A stretch of 64,000 bases of DNA from Streptomyces klenkii. GTDB taxonomy: Bacteria; Actinomycetota; Actinomycetes; Streptomycetales; Streptomycetaceae. Location: contig NZ_RBAM01000013.1 in assembly GCF_003626645.1 (NCBI RefSeq), positions 62,001-126,000 of the forward strand, given 5' to 3'. Positions 25,264 through 33,680 of the stretch are shown one piece after another. The position numbers and the translations under genes are program-made. A model generated the notes under the pieces. It saw only the letters and a program-made list of their open reading frames with translations. It was not told the DNA's origin and searched no databases. Every line of letters begins with the position of its first letter. The first letter of the stretch is position 1.

Positions 25264-26621
25264 GACGCAAGCTGCTCAAGGCCGTCGACACGATCGGCTA
25301 TGCAGTCATCGGCATGTCCGCGGGCTATCTCGCCCTCGCCATGAGTGCGGGGCTCTTCGAGCTGCGCCGCCAGAAGGCCGCGCTGCGCGTCCAGGGCGAC
25401 ACGGCGTACGGCAGCCCGCACCTCGGCCGCCGCGACCACCGCCATCTGTACGCCCTCATCCCCTGCCTCAACGAGGAGTCCGTGATCGGCACCACGGTCA
25501 CCGGGCTGCTCGGCCCGCGCACCACGGTCATCGTCATCGACGACGGCTCGGACGACGCCACCGGGCGGGAGGCCGAGCGGGCGGGCGAAGAGGCACGGGC
25601 GGCGGGGCGGCCGGGCGAGGTGGTCGTGCTGCGCCGGGAGCCGCCGAACGCCCGGCAGGGCAAGGGCGAGGCCCTCAACCACGGAATCCGGCGGATCCGG
25701 GAGAGCGTCGCGGCGCACGGCCAGGACCCCCGCGAGGCGATCGTCTGCGTGATGGACGCGGACGGCCGGCTCTCGGACCGGGCCCTGAGCCACGTCCTGC
25801 CGCTCTTCGACGACCCCCGCGTCGGCGGCGTGCAACTCGGTGTGCGCATCCGCAACCGCCGCGGGAACTTCCTGACCTGGTTCCAGGACTACCAGTTCTG
25901 GGCGATGGCCGCGGTCACCCAGTTCGGCCGCAACCTCACCTCGACCGTCAGCCTCGGCGGCAACGGGCAGTTCACCCGGCTCTGCGCTCTGGACGGCCTG
26001 GGTGAACGCCCCTGGTCGCGATCGCTGACCGAGGACCTGGACCTGGCCATCAGCCTCGCCGTGCGCGGCTGGCGGCTGCGGACCACCGCCCACGCCTCCG
26101 TGGACCAGCAGGGCGTCAGCGATCTGCGGCGGCTCGTCCGGCAGCGGACCCGCTGGTACCAGGGCCATATGACGTCGATCGGACGGATGGGCGAGATATG
26201 GCGGGCGCCCCGGATGCGGCACCTGGCCGCACTGGAGATGTTCTCCTACCTGCTGGTTCCCTGGGTGCTGGACCTGCCGTGGTCGATCCTCTTCCAGTAC
26301 TGCCTGATCTGGTTCATCCGCAGCCCCAACGTCCTGGTCCTGCGCGGCCGGCGCACCACCGCCCTCAACGCCACCTGGCTGAAGTGGCCCGCCAACCTGG
26401 CCGCCTGGTACCTGCTCACCTTCGCTCCCGCGCTCATCACCTCCTGGACGTATCTGCGCCGGGACAAGGCCGTGGGCCTGCCACGGGCCCTGATGCTCGG
26501 GCACTCCTTCGTCGTCATGAACTACATGTCGTTCCTCTGCGCCTGGAGCGCCCTGTTCCGCATGGTGCGCGGGCAGACGGGCTGGACCAAGACCACCCGG
26601 GAGGCCGAGGCGGCGCGCTGA
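25260..26621 (+). CDS. Membrane-embedded family 2 glycosyltransferase (processive type)
   Basis: 453 residues. An N-terminal helix (~18-38) is followed by a GT-A domain: YALIPCLNEESVIGTTV, VIVIDDGSDDATG, VCVMDADGRLSD (DxD-like metal site), LTEDLDLAI, and QRTRWYQG (QxxRW, ~295), the signature of processive beta-glycan synthases. Three or four C-terminal helices form the export channel region. GTG 25260 has GGGAGG 7 bases upstream. It resembles poly-GlcNAc, hyaluronan or cellulose-type synthases; the product is not predictable. Nearby wecB suggests an amino-sugar glycan. Confidence 0.9.
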   Translation: MRRKLLKAVDTIGYAVIGMSAGYLALAMSAGLFELRRQKAALRVQGDTAYGSPHLGRRDHRHLYALIPCLNEESVIGTTVTGLLGPRTTVIVIDDGSDDATGREAERAGEEARAAGRPGEVVVLRREPPNARQGKGEALNHGIRRIRESVAAHGQDPREAIVCVMDADGRLSDRALSHVLPLFDDPRVGGVQLGVRIRNRRGNFLTWFQDYQFWAMAAVTQFGRNLTSTVSLGGNGQFTRLCALDGLGERPWSRSLTEDLDLAISLAVRGWRLRTTAHASVDQQGVSDLRRLVRQRTRWYQGHMTSIGRMGEIWRAPRMRHLAALEMFSYLLVPWVLDLPWSILFQYCLIWFIRSPNVLVLRGRRTTALNATWLKWPANLAAWYLLTFAPALITSWTYLRRDKAVGLPRALMLGHSFVVMNYMSFLCAWSALFRMVRGQTGWTKTTREAEAAR

Positions 26622-26690
26622 GCCGCCGCGGGGTTGTCACGCCTCTTCGCATAGGGTGATATCGCCGGAACGTGGAGTGCATGTGGGGGC

Positions 26691-27506
26691 GTGGGGGTTG
26701 GTGTGCGGTCGGAGCAGGGTGGTCCTGGTGAGCGGAAGCGGGTGAAGGCCGCCAGGGCGCGGCGGCCGTTCTGGAAGGAGCTGCCCCTGCTCATCGTGGT
26801 CGCGCTGGTGCTGGCGCTGCTGATCAAGACGTTCCTGTTGCAGGCGTTCTCGATCCCCTCGGAGTCCATGCAGGACACCCTGCAACCGGGCGACCGGGTC
26901 CTGGTCGACAAACTGACGCCGTGGTTCGGGTCCAAGCCCGAGCGCGGGGAGGTCGTCGTCTTCCACGACCCCGGTCACTGGATGAAGGACCAGCCGACGC
27001 CCGAGCCCGGCGTGGTGCAGAAGGTGCTGGGCTTCGTCGGGCTGATGCCGTCCGCCAACGAGAAGGACCTCATCAAGCGGGTCGTGGGCGTCGCCGGCGA
27101 CACCGTCGAGTGCAAGGGCGCCGGTCCGCTGACGGTCAACGGCAAGCCGCTGGACGAGCCCTACGTCTTCCCGGGCAACGTTCCGTGCAGCACAAACCCG
27201 GATGCCCACTTCAAGGTCACGGTGCCCAAGGACCGGCTGTGGGTGATGGGCGACCACCGGCAGGACTCGCAGGACTCCCGCTACCACCGGGACGAGGACG
27301 ACAAGGGCTTCGTCCCCGTGGACGACGTGGTGGGCCGCGCCATCGTCGTCGCCTGGCCCCTCGACCGCTGGGACACGCTTCCCGTCCCCGACACCTTCGA
27401 TCAGAAGGGCATCGGCAAAGCGGCCGCCGCCGCACCCACCGCGGTGGCCTTCGCCGGTGCCGTTCCTCTGGTGATGGTGCGCCGGCGCCTGCTTTCCCGT
27501 CGCTAG
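26691..27506 (+). CDS. lepB: Signal peptidase I
   Basis: 271 residues. A basic N-terminus and one helix (LPLLIVVALVLALLIKTFLL) precede the catalytic Ser in FSIPSESM (Ser59) and the general-base Lys in DLIKRVVGVAGD. Box E, WVMGDHRQDSQDSRYH, is intact, and a second helix sits at the C-terminus (PTAVAFAGAVPLVMV), the usual actinobacterial two-anchor layout. It cleaves Sec and Tat signal peptides. GTG 26691 is taken as start; GTG 26703 is an alternative. An extra Sip paralogue is normal in Streptomyces. A hairpin follows at 27547. Confidence 0.92.
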   Translation: MGVGVRSEQGGPGERKRVKAARARRPFWKELPLLIVVALVLALLIKTFLLQAFSIPSESMQDTLQPGDRVLVDKLTPWFGSKPERGEVVVFHDPGHWMKDQPTPEPGVVQKVLGFVGLMPSANEKDLIKRVVGVAGDTVECKGAGPLTVNGKPLDEPYVFPGNVPCSTNPDAHFKVTVPKDRLWVMGDHRQDSQDSRYHRDEDDKGFVPVDDVVGRAIVVAWPLDRWDTLPVPDTFDQKGIGKAAAAAPTAVAFAGAVPLVMVRRRLLSRR

Positions 27507-27546
27507 GCCGACGGCACGTCGCATCGGCCTGCCGGCGCCCGTCTCC

Positions 27547-27565
27547 GAAGAAGCCGGGCTTCTTC
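27547..27565 (+). terminator. Hairpin downstream of signal peptidase
   Basis: GAAGAAG pairs with CTTCTTC around a CCGGG loop, 40 bp after the lepB stop. It is a short stem with no strong U-tract, so the call is moderate. Confidence 0.5.
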
Positions 27566-27682
27566 CAGCCGTTCGATAAAGACGCCTGAAAATCTGCCTT
27601 TTGCCCGTCAGGCGACATTTATCTGCCATTCGGTGACCGGTAACTACCCGTTCCAGTAGTCCAGTTCTCACGCATACCTGAA

Positions 27683-27713
27683 TTGGCGTCAAGTGCCCTT
27701 ACTCCACTAGACT
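27683..27713 (+). promoter_or_regulatory. Candidate promoter of the Lsr2-like gene
   Basis: TTGGCG (27683-27688) and TAGACT (27708-27713) are separated by 19 bp in a locally AT-rich region, 36 bp before the start codon of the gene at 27749. The -10 fits the streptomycete TAGnnT pattern; the spacer is one longer than usual. Confidence 0.4.
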
Positions 27714-27748
27714 TTACGCAAGCACCAGCAAAAGAAAGGGCGCCATTC

Positions 27749-28150
27749 ATGGGCACCAAATTCATTGAGGTAGACGAATCCCACAAGGGTCAGCCCAACG
27801 TGGAAGAGGGCGTGAAGACGATCGAGGTCGGTGGTCAGACGATCACGACGACGATTTTCGTTCAGCGGATCGACTTCGATGACCTCGCCCCCGAGGTGAC
27901 CGATGAGCTGACCACGGTCAAGTTCGCCGTAACGGTGACCGAGGAGATGGAGGACCTGACGGGGGAGGTGGACGAGGACGGTTCCCCGGTTACGGAGATC
28001 AAGGAGATCCAGGTGCCCAAGTGGCTCGAGATCGATCTCGGTCCCGAATCCCTCAAGCAGTACGAAGAGGTAATGGCGCCGTTCTTCGCCGCCGCCCGCG
28101 AGACCGAAACGCCGATCGTGCCCGCGCCCCGCAAGCGCCGGAAGAAGTGA
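27749..28150 (+). CDS. Small acidic protein with Lsr2-like core and basic tail
   Basis: 133 residues. No family is certain. The segment TVKFAVTVTEEMEDL...WLEIDLGPESLKQYEEVMAPFFAAARETE has the shape of the Lsr2 dimerisation domain (beta-hairpin, EIDL strand, then a helix ending before basic residues). The AT-hook-like C-terminal domain of Lsr2 is absent and replaced by PAPRKRRKK. Such a form could cap Lsr2 filaments. AAAGG lies ~8 bases before ATG 27749. Base composition is lower in GC than its neighbours. It is monocistronic, with its own promoter-like sequence and terminator. Confidence 0.6.
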   Translation: MGTKFIEVDESHKGQPNVEEGVKTIEVGGQTITTTIFVQRIDFDDLAPEVTDELTTVKFAVTVTEEMEDLTGEVDEDGSPVTEIKEIQVPKWLEIDLGPESLKQYEEVMAPFFAAARETETPIVPAPRKRRKK

Positions 28151-28157
28151 CCTCGCG

Positions 28158-28183
28158 CCCCTCTCCTGTCGACAGGAGAGGGG
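28158..28183 (+). terminator. Terminator of the Lsr2-like gene (26-bp perfect palindrome)
   Basis: The half-site CCCCTCTCCTGTC is followed directly by its reverse complement and then CTTCGTTG, 8 bp after the stop at 28150. Stem length and position fit an intrinsic terminator. Confidence 0.8.
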
Positions 28184-28284
28184 CTTCGTTGCTCCCGCAC
28201 GAGCCGCGGCGCCGAGTCGGCGAGCGGCACTCCCCTGCCGCCCCGGCGCCAGCGCCGGCCAGCCGCACCCCGGCCGTCGCGGCC

Positions 28285-28323
28285 CATCCCCTGGGCGCCC
28301 CCGTCGGGGCCGCCCAGGGGATG
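28285..28323 (-). terminator. Terminator of the small secreted cysteine protein gene
   Basis: A 13-bp stem (28285-28297 with 28311-28323, arm CATCCCCTGGGCG) encloses a second small hairpin. It lies 8 bp downstream of the minus-strand stop at 28331 and faces the plus-strand terminator across ~100 bp. Confidence 0.75.
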
Positions 28324-28330
28324 TGGGGTG

Positions 28331-28738
28331 TTACCAGCTGCCGCCCCAGACGGCTCGGGTGCCTGCGGGGCAGGTCAGGCGGAAGTCCCACTGGCCCGAG
28401 AAGGTCTCCGGGAACAGGTGGCGGCCGTCCGTGCAGTCCACGTACACGTGGTACGAGGTGCCGTTGCACGTCATGAAGAAGTTGCGGCCGCCGTCGGTGC
28501 GGCCGTTCCAGCAGGTCGCGGCCAGTTCACGCTCGGTGGAGCTGGATGCGCGCTGGACCTGGGTGTTCGCCGCGCTCGACGTCACCCCCGCGGTGCTGGT
28601 CTTGCTCTGCCCGTCCGTGCTGGTCGCCTGGGCATCGGCGGTGTTGGGCACCGGGTCCGCGCCGGCGGGTGCGGCGAAGCCGCCGAACGCCGTGATGGCG
28701 ATCGCTGCGGCAGCAGCGGCGTTCCTCAGGAACGTCAC
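28331..28738 (-). CDS. Small secreted four-cysteine protein, unknown function
   Basis: 135 residues. A signal peptide (MTFLRNAAAAAAIAITAFGGFAAPAGA, cut near residue 27) leads to a Ser/Thr/Gln-rich ~45-residue linker and a compact C-terminal domain with four cysteines (ATCWNG, FMTCNG, VDCTDG, RLTCPAG), probably two disulfides, ending WGGSW. GTG 28738 has GGAGGAG just upstream. It is flanked by its own terminator. No enzyme motif is visible; a secreted binding or inhibitor-like protein is possible. Confidence 0.75.
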   Translation of the reverse strand: MTFLRNAAAAAAIAITAFGGFAAPAGADPVPNTADAQATSTDGQSKTSTAGVTSSAANTQVQRASSSTERELAATCWNGRTDGGRNFFMTCNGTSYHVYVDCTDGRHLFPETFSGQWDFRLTCPAGTRAVWGGSW

Positions 28739-29118
28739 GTTCTCCTCCGAGAGATGACTGTTGACGTAGGTACGGGGGGTTCCCCGCCCTTTCGGTGCCA
28801 TCGTGGATGATTGCCGCCTTGGGTGGAGTTGGTGCCGTTTCGGGGGGCGTGCGGGAAGAATCGTCCCCAACTGGGCATGTGTCCCTGCCGGGTTGGGACG
28901 CGCTCCTGCGAAGGTGTGGTCAGCGGCCGCTCGTTGCCCGTTCGTGTGGGGGACCCCGCCGCCCGCCCGACCTCCGGCCTCCCACCTCCCGCGGCCGCCG
29001 CCCCGGATTTGACGGGCGCTTAACGGGCCTTCCCGTACCGCGACGCATACGCCCCGCTTTCTGCCCGCAGGGCCCTGGTAGCGTGCTTGTCAGCGTATCT
29101 ATCACTCGGGGGGTATAG
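28739..29118. other. Intergenic region between the secreted protein and the WXG-like cassette
   Basis: 380 bp with divergent promoters expected and no gene I can support. A TAGCGT hexamer at 29079-29084, ~35 bp before the start at 29119, fits a streptomycete -10 element for the cassette; no clear -35 partner is seen. TTGACG occurs near 29006-29012, too far upstream to pair with it. Confidence 0.4.
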
Positions 29119-29550
29119 ATGTCGTTTGAAGAGGAATGGTCGCAGCTCGTCGCCGAAGCGAAGGCCGAGCACGCCCCGCGCATGCGACTCAATGGCGCGG
29201 GCGGCGACGCAGGGCGGGGAAAGCTTCACGTGACCGCCGCGCTGCTGCGGGACCGGGCCGGCACGGCGGAGGACAAGGCCGCCAAGGAATTCCGGGACGC
29301 GCACAAGGACGCGGTGTCGAAGACGTCCGACGTATCAGGGACGTTGAAGGGGTTCGCCTCCAGCGGCGCGTTCGGCGACTTCGCGGAGTCCTGGAAGAAG
29401 GGGGCCGCCTACGTGGCGGGGCAGATCGGCGGCGAAGGGCTCGCGAAAGCCCTGCGGGCGGCCGCGGACTCGTTCGGGCACGCGGACAAAAAGGTGGAAC
29501 AAGACCTGCAAAAGGCCCGTTCCGCGTACAAGCCCGGCGACATCATCTGA
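29119..29550 (+). CDS. WXG100-like / type VII secretion-associated small protein
   Basis: 143 residues, helical throughout and rich in Ala, Lys, Asp and Glu. It starts MSFEEEWSQLVAEAKAEHAPRMRLNG and contains a central helix ALLRDRAGTAEDKAAKEFRDAH and FAESWKKGAAYV. There is no export signal. The length and amphipathic helices resemble ESX-type helical-hairpin partners, though the exact WxG is not present. The start is preceded by a GGGGGG ribosome-site-like run. First gene of a three-gene cassette. Confidence 0.6.
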   Translation: MSFEEEWSQLVAEAKAEHAPRMRLNGAGGDAGRGKLHVTAALLRDRAGTAEDKAAKEFRDAHKDAVSKTSDVSGTLKGFASSGAFGDFAESWKKGAAYVAGQIGGEGLAKALRAAADSFGHADKKVEQDLQKARSAYKPGDII

Positions 29551-29566
29551 GGGGAACGACGGCACC

Positions 29567-30604
29567 ATGTCCTTGACCTACAGGGACCTCAGGCACGTGG
29601 ATCTGGAGAAGCTCTCGTCCGCGGTGGGCGCCTGGGGGAAACTGCCCAAGCGCGTGCACGACGCGGGCGAGACCTTCCGCACCGAGGTCGCCAAAGGCTT
29701 ACAGGAGTCGGACTGGCAGGGGGAAACGGCGGAGGCCGCGTCCACGGCCATCACGGGGCTGTCGTTCCAGCTCGCGAACGCGGAGCAGGAGGCGCACAGC
29801 GTCCACGACTTCCTCAACAGCTGCCTGGAGTCGTTCCGTTCCGCGAAGAAGGAACTCGACGGGATCGCCACGGAGCTGGCCGGGCACGAGCACCTGTCCC
29901 TGAGCCCGGACGACGGCTCGGTCCGCGTGGACACCGCGAAGGTGAAGCCGGAGGACCTGGCGGACCTCCGGAAGGCGTACGAGCCCGCCATCAGGGCCTA
30001 CGAGAAGCGGACGCACCAGGCCCTCGAAGACGCCCGGGAGACCGACGAGACACTGAGCTGGGCGCTGCGCAGCATGAAGCAGAGCTACGACAGCGGCTTT
30101 CTCCCCACCGCTCCTACCGACCTCGCGGACGCACGGCGGATGCGGACGGAGCAAAGCCGGGAGAGCGACAAGAAGATCTCGCTCAAGCTGCTCTCCGACC
30201 AGGAGATCGCGTACAAGATGCAGCACGCGTCGGACGGCAAGTTCGGCAGCACCTGGCTCAAGCCCGCAGCCGAGTTCATCGGCTACCGGTCCTGGATGAA
30301 CAGTGCCGACAGCATTCAGAAGCGGGACTGGGAGAGCGCGAAGACGTACTTCATCGGCGGCACGCCCGCTTACGCGGCGGGCATGGAGGCGTGGCTGATG
30401 GAGACTTCCGGGGGCGGAGGGCTGCACCGTAAGCCCACGCTGATGAACAAGGCCGGCAAGTTCGGCGGCAAGGTCTTCGGATTCCCGGCCGGTGTCGTCG
30501 CCACCGGTCTGGACTTCTACTACACCCCCGCCATGCACGCCTCCGAGCGCCCTGATGCGAAGATCATGGCGCCGAAGGATCCCGGGCGGGTGCACTGGAA
30601 ATGA
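29567..30604 (+). CDS. Putative type VII (ESX-like) secreted protein with WXG-like N-terminus
   Basis: 345 residues. The N-terminal ~100 residues are a helical hairpin with SDWQGETAEAAST at the turn, a WxG-type motif. Long charged helices (~100-190) follow, then a C-terminal region with MNSADSIQKRDWESAKTYFIGG and hydrophobic Gly-rich stretches (GKFGGKVFGFPAGVVATGLDFYY). LXG and PPE-like actinobacterial substrates have this plan. No known toxin fold is recognised. It overlaps the next gene by ATGA, so that gene may encode its partner or immunity protein. Confidence 0.62.
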   Translation: MSLTYRDLRHVDLEKLSSAVGAWGKLPKRVHDAGETFRTEVAKGLQESDWQGETAEAASTAITGLSFQLANAEQEAHSVHDFLNSCLESFRSAKKELDGIATELAGHEHLSLSPDDGSVRVDTAKVKPEDLADLRKAYEPAIRAYEKRTHQALEDARETDETLSWALRSMKQSYDSGFLPTAPTDLADARRMRTEQSRESDKKISLKLLSDQEIAYKMQHASDGKFGSTWLKPAAEFIGYRSWMNSADSIQKRDWESAKTYFIGGTPAYAAGMEAWLMETSGGGGLHRKPTLMNKAGKFGGKVFGFPAGVVATGLDFYYTPAMHASERPDAKIMAPKDPGRVHWK

Positions 30605-30891
30605 GGCGCGGATCGATGCAGCGCGGATCAATGCAGCAGAGAAACACTCCGGCGCGCCGGGGCGGGCGGGTGCCGGTCGCCCACGTGCTCTTCGGCAATC
30701 ACCGGACCCTCATCATGGGGATTCTCGGGACGATGGCCGGCGTCGTGGGCTCCGTCGGCGGGATCTCCGCCGGCGCCGGCGTCCTCGAAATCCTCGGCTT
30801 CATCGGGATCGGGCTCCTGGGGCTCGCCCTGGCCGTCGGCTATGTCGTGGTCGCTTCACCATCCAAGGGGCGGCGCTCGCCGCGCCGATAG
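30601..30891 (+). CDS. Two-helix membrane protein, possible immunity partner
   Basis: 96 residues. A basic N-terminus with MRRGSMQRGSMQQR (a short duplicated motif) is followed by two adjacent hydrophobic helices (LIMGILGTMAGVVGSVGGIS and VLEILGFIGIGLLGLALAVGYVVV) and a basic end. It is translationally coupled to the putative type VII substrate. A membrane immunity or anchoring role is a guess from position. It ends 13 bp before the convergent 3' end of the large biosynthetic operon. Confidence 0.6.
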   Translation: MRRGSMQRGSMQQRNTPARRGGRVPVAHVLFGNHRTLIMGILGTMAGVVGSVGGISAGAGVLEILGFIGIGLLGLALAVGYVVVASPSKGRRSPRR

Positions 30892-30903
30892 CGGCACCCT
30901 CGG

Positions 30904-32172
30904 CTACACCACGAACGCCCACGACATTCCCGCGCTCCGCGAACCGTTCACCACCGGCGAGTCGACGGCCCCGCGCACGACCACGCCGCTCGCCCGCTCC
31001 CCGTAGAGGTACATGCCCAAAACCAGGTGATACGGCTCAGAAAAGCCTTCCTCCCCCGGAAGGTCGACCGTCGAAGCGTAGACGCGCCGCTGCGCGTACC
31101 AGGTGGCATCGGCATCCCGCGTCAGCAGGTCACGCAGCTCCTCCGCGGTGTGCTGGTCGCCGGCCAGGACGCCCCTGCCGCCGTACAGGTAGCTGCGTTT
31201 GAACACCAGCCGGTCCTTGTCCGCGACCATCGCGTCGACGTCGCCGGGCCCGACGACGGCGGTGTGCGGCACGTACTGCTCGATGGCCGCCCGTTCCTCC
31301 GCGGTGAGCAGGTGGTGGTGGGCCGGGTCGCAGAGGAGGGCGAACCAGCGGCGGTGCATTTTCAGTTCCGCTTCGAACATGCAGGAGAGCACGGCTCCGC
31401 AGGCCCGCAGCCGGGCGAGGAAGGCGCCGTTGTCCGTGGTGTCGTCGAACGTGACCAGCCGGTGGACCAGGGTGCGGCCGGCCTCGCCGGGCTCCAGCCA
31501 CTGCACGGGATACGTCAGCTCGTCGTGGTACGCGAGCTCGATGTCGGGGGCCAGGAGGCGGAGGTACTGCTGGAGCATCAGGTGCTGCCCGTAGCCCTGG
31601 GCGCGGTGTCCCGGCGTGTCGAGGACGACGATGCGGGTGAGCCCTGCGCGCCGGCACTCCGTCACGTACTGGAGGGCGAGCTGCCGGAACGGCGAGATGC
31701 CGGTCACCGGCCGGCCGAGGATCTCGGCGTGCAGGTGGGCCGCGTGGTAGGCCTCTCCCCCGCCGACGCCGGAGAAGTGGTTGAGCTCGCAGAACCAGTA
31801 GCCGTCGGCGGTGGGGATGATGTCGGCCCGCAGCATGCGCAGCCCGGACGAGGGCAGGGCCTGCCAGTCGACGTGGGCCGCCATCTCCGCCGGGACATCG
31901 AACATGGCCACGAGCTCGTCGGCGGTCAGGGTGGCGCAGAGGTGGGCCAGCACCTTGTCCTGGGCGTCGGCCAGCAGGCGGGTGGCCCGCTCCAGGGCCG
32001 CGTGCTCCGCCGGGGCGATGCGGAAGTGGCAGGGCAGCATGGGGACCTTCATGCCGGCGTCGCGCAGGAGCTGGTCGGCGGCCCGCGCCGCGAGCGCGTG
32101 CTCCGGCGAGCGGCGGGCGTCGTACTGCTCGGCGAGGAAGGCGCGGTTGTCTTCAGCGAACACGGAGATCAC
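30904..32172 (-). CDS. ATP-grasp-like ligase of the pseudopeptide-type cluster
   Basis: 422 residues. An N-terminal helical part leads to GLRMLRADIIPTADGYWFCELN (an R-x-D...N pattern as in circularly permuted ATP-grasp proteins), and the nucleotide lid LVFKRSYLYGGRGVLAG lies near residue 330. ATP-grasp enzymes join a carboxylate to an amine through an acyl phosphate, without a carrier protein. As the only obvious amide-forming enzyme of the operon it would attach an amino acid to the core. It overlaps the MFS gene by GTGA. Last gene of the operon. The exact subfamily is uncertain. Confidence 0.75.
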   Translation of the reverse strand: MISVFAEDNRAFLAEQYDARRSPEHALAARAADQLLRDAGMKVPMLPCHFRIAPAEHAALERATRLLADAQDKVLAHLCATLTADELVAMFDVPAEMAAHVDWQALPSSGLRMLRADIIPTADGYWFCELNHFSGVGGGEAYHAAHLHAEILGRPVTGISPFRQLALQYVTECRRAGLTRIVVLDTPGHRAQGYGQHLMLQQYLRLLAPDIELAYHDELTYPVQWLEPGEAGRTLVHRLVTFDDTTDNGAFLARLRACGAVLSCMFEAELKMHRRWFALLCDPAHHHLLTAEERAAIEQYVPHTAVVGPGDVDAMVADKDRLVFKRSYLYGGRGVLAGDQHTAEELRDLLTRDADATWYAQRRVYASTVDLPGEEGFSEPYHLVLGMYLYGERASGVVVRGAVDSPVVNGSRSAGMSWAFVV

Positions 32173-33680
32173 CCATCGGTGGTGAGGGGGGCCGCGCGCC
32201 GCTCCCGGAGCCGGCGCAGTGCATAGCCGGCCACGAGGGAGAGCGCGAGCAGCAGGAGGATCGCGAACGCCACGGCGAACACGTCGTGGAGAGCCAGGCT
32301 CCGGACGCTTCGGCCCGCGCCGTCTGCGGTCGGCAGGCCGGCCGCATGCGCATGGTACGCCTGCCGGATCGTCAGGAACGCCGCGCAACCCGCGGCACCG
32401 ACCGATCCGCCGAGGCTGCGCGCCATGTTGAACAGCAGCGACCCGGAGGCCGCCTGATCGGCGCTCAGCGCGCGGGTGGCCATCAGGCCGAGCGCGGCGA
32501 GCAGCAGGCCGGAGCCGACGGCGCGGCACATCAGCGCGATGACGATCAGGACGTACGGCGGGGAGGAGCCGGCGAGGAAGGGCAGCAGCGCGGCCGTCGC
32601 GAACAGGAGGGCGCCCGTGCACGACACGAGGTAGGTGTCGATGCGGCGCAGGAAGAGCGGCAGGCCGAGCGCGATGACGAGCTGGACGGTTCCGCCGTAG
32701 AGCGAGACGGTGGCGATGCCGGCGGCGGAGAAGCCGAGCGTGGTCAGGTAGACGGGGATGAGGACGTAGCTGGAGTAGACGGCCACGCCGCCGACGACGT
32801 TGAACACGCAGCCGGCCAGGAACGGCCGCAGCCGCAGCAACCGCAGGTCGACGAGCGGGTGGCGGCTGCGCAGCTCGGTCACCACGAACAGGACGGCGGC
32901 GACGATCGCCGCGCCCACGGTGAGGGTCACGACGGCGGAGGAGAACCAGCCGCGCTCCTGGCCGGTGTCCAGTGCGTACTGGGTGCAGGCCAGGCCCACC
33001 ACGGCCGCCCCGGCGCCCACGGCGTTCACCCTGCGCCCGAGCGGGGAGGCTTCCGTGCGCATGTGCCGCAGCCCGGGCAGGGCGAGCCACAGCCCGAGCG
33101 CGCCCACCGGCGCCGCCACGCAGTACAGCGCGCGCCAGCCGGTCCACTCCCCCAGGGTGATGCACAGGACGGGGGCGAGGACGTACGAGCCGGTGACCAG
33201 GATCGAGAACGCCGAGATCGCCTTCGGGTGCTTGTCGCCCGGCAGGAGCACCACGATCGCGTAGTACGCGAACGGCATGATCGCGCCGCTCGCCGCGCCC
33301 TGCACGACGCGCGCGACGAGCAGGCTCTCGAAGCTCCACGCGCAGGCGGACAGCAGCGCGCCGCCCACGAACAGGCACACCAGCAGGACGAGGTACGTCC
33401 GGGCGGGGAACACGCGGGTCAGGAAGGCGCTCAGCGAGAGGGTGATGAGCTCGGCGGTCGCGTAGGCCGAGATCACGAGGGCGCCCTTGGCGAGCGGCTC
33501 GTCCATGCTCTCCTGGATGCTGCCCAGCACGGTGCTGGTCATGGCCAGGTCCAGGACGGTCATGGCGGCGGCGATGATGCAGCCGAGGACCGCGCGCCAG
33601 GCGAGCGGGGAGAGCGGGGACGGTCCCGCCCCCTGCCCCTCGGGGCAGGGGGCGACCGCCGCCGGCTTCGGATCCGTCAC
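32169..33680 (-). CDS. MFS drug exporter (DHA2, EmrB/QacA type)
   Basis: 503 residues with about 14 hydrophobic segments. Family motifs include TVLDLAMTSTVLGSIQESM (D1 motif) and LLVARVVQGAASGAIMPFAYY (motif C region). It probably exports the product of the operon and gives self-protection. GTG 33680 overlaps the methyltransferase stop by 4 bp with GAGGG upstream, so it is co-translated with the cluster. Substrate specificity cannot be read from sequence. Confidence 0.9.
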   Translation of the reverse strand: MTDPKPAAVAPCPEGQGAGPSPLSPLAWRAVLGCIIAAAMTVLDLAMTSTVLGSIQESMDEPLAKGALVISAYATAELITLSLSAFLTRVFPARTYLVLLVCLFVGGALLSACAWSFESLLVARVVQGAASGAIMPFAYYAIVVLLPGDKHPKAISAFSILVTGSYVLAPVLCITLGEWTGWRALYCVAAPVGALGLWLALPGLRHMRTEASPLGRRVNAVGAGAAVVGLACTQYALDTGQERGWFSSAVVTLTVGAAIVAAVLFVVTELRSRHPLVDLRLLRLRPFLAGCVFNVVGGVAVYSSYVLIPVYLTTLGFSAAGIATVSLYGGTVQLVIALGLPLFLRRIDTYLVSCTGALLFATAALLPFLAGSSPPYVLIVIALMCRAVGSGLLLAALGLMATRALSADQAASGSLLFNMARSLGGSVGAAGCAAFLTIRQAYHAHAAGLPTADGAGRSVRSLALHDVFAVAFAILLLLALSLVAGYALRRLRERRAAPLTTDG

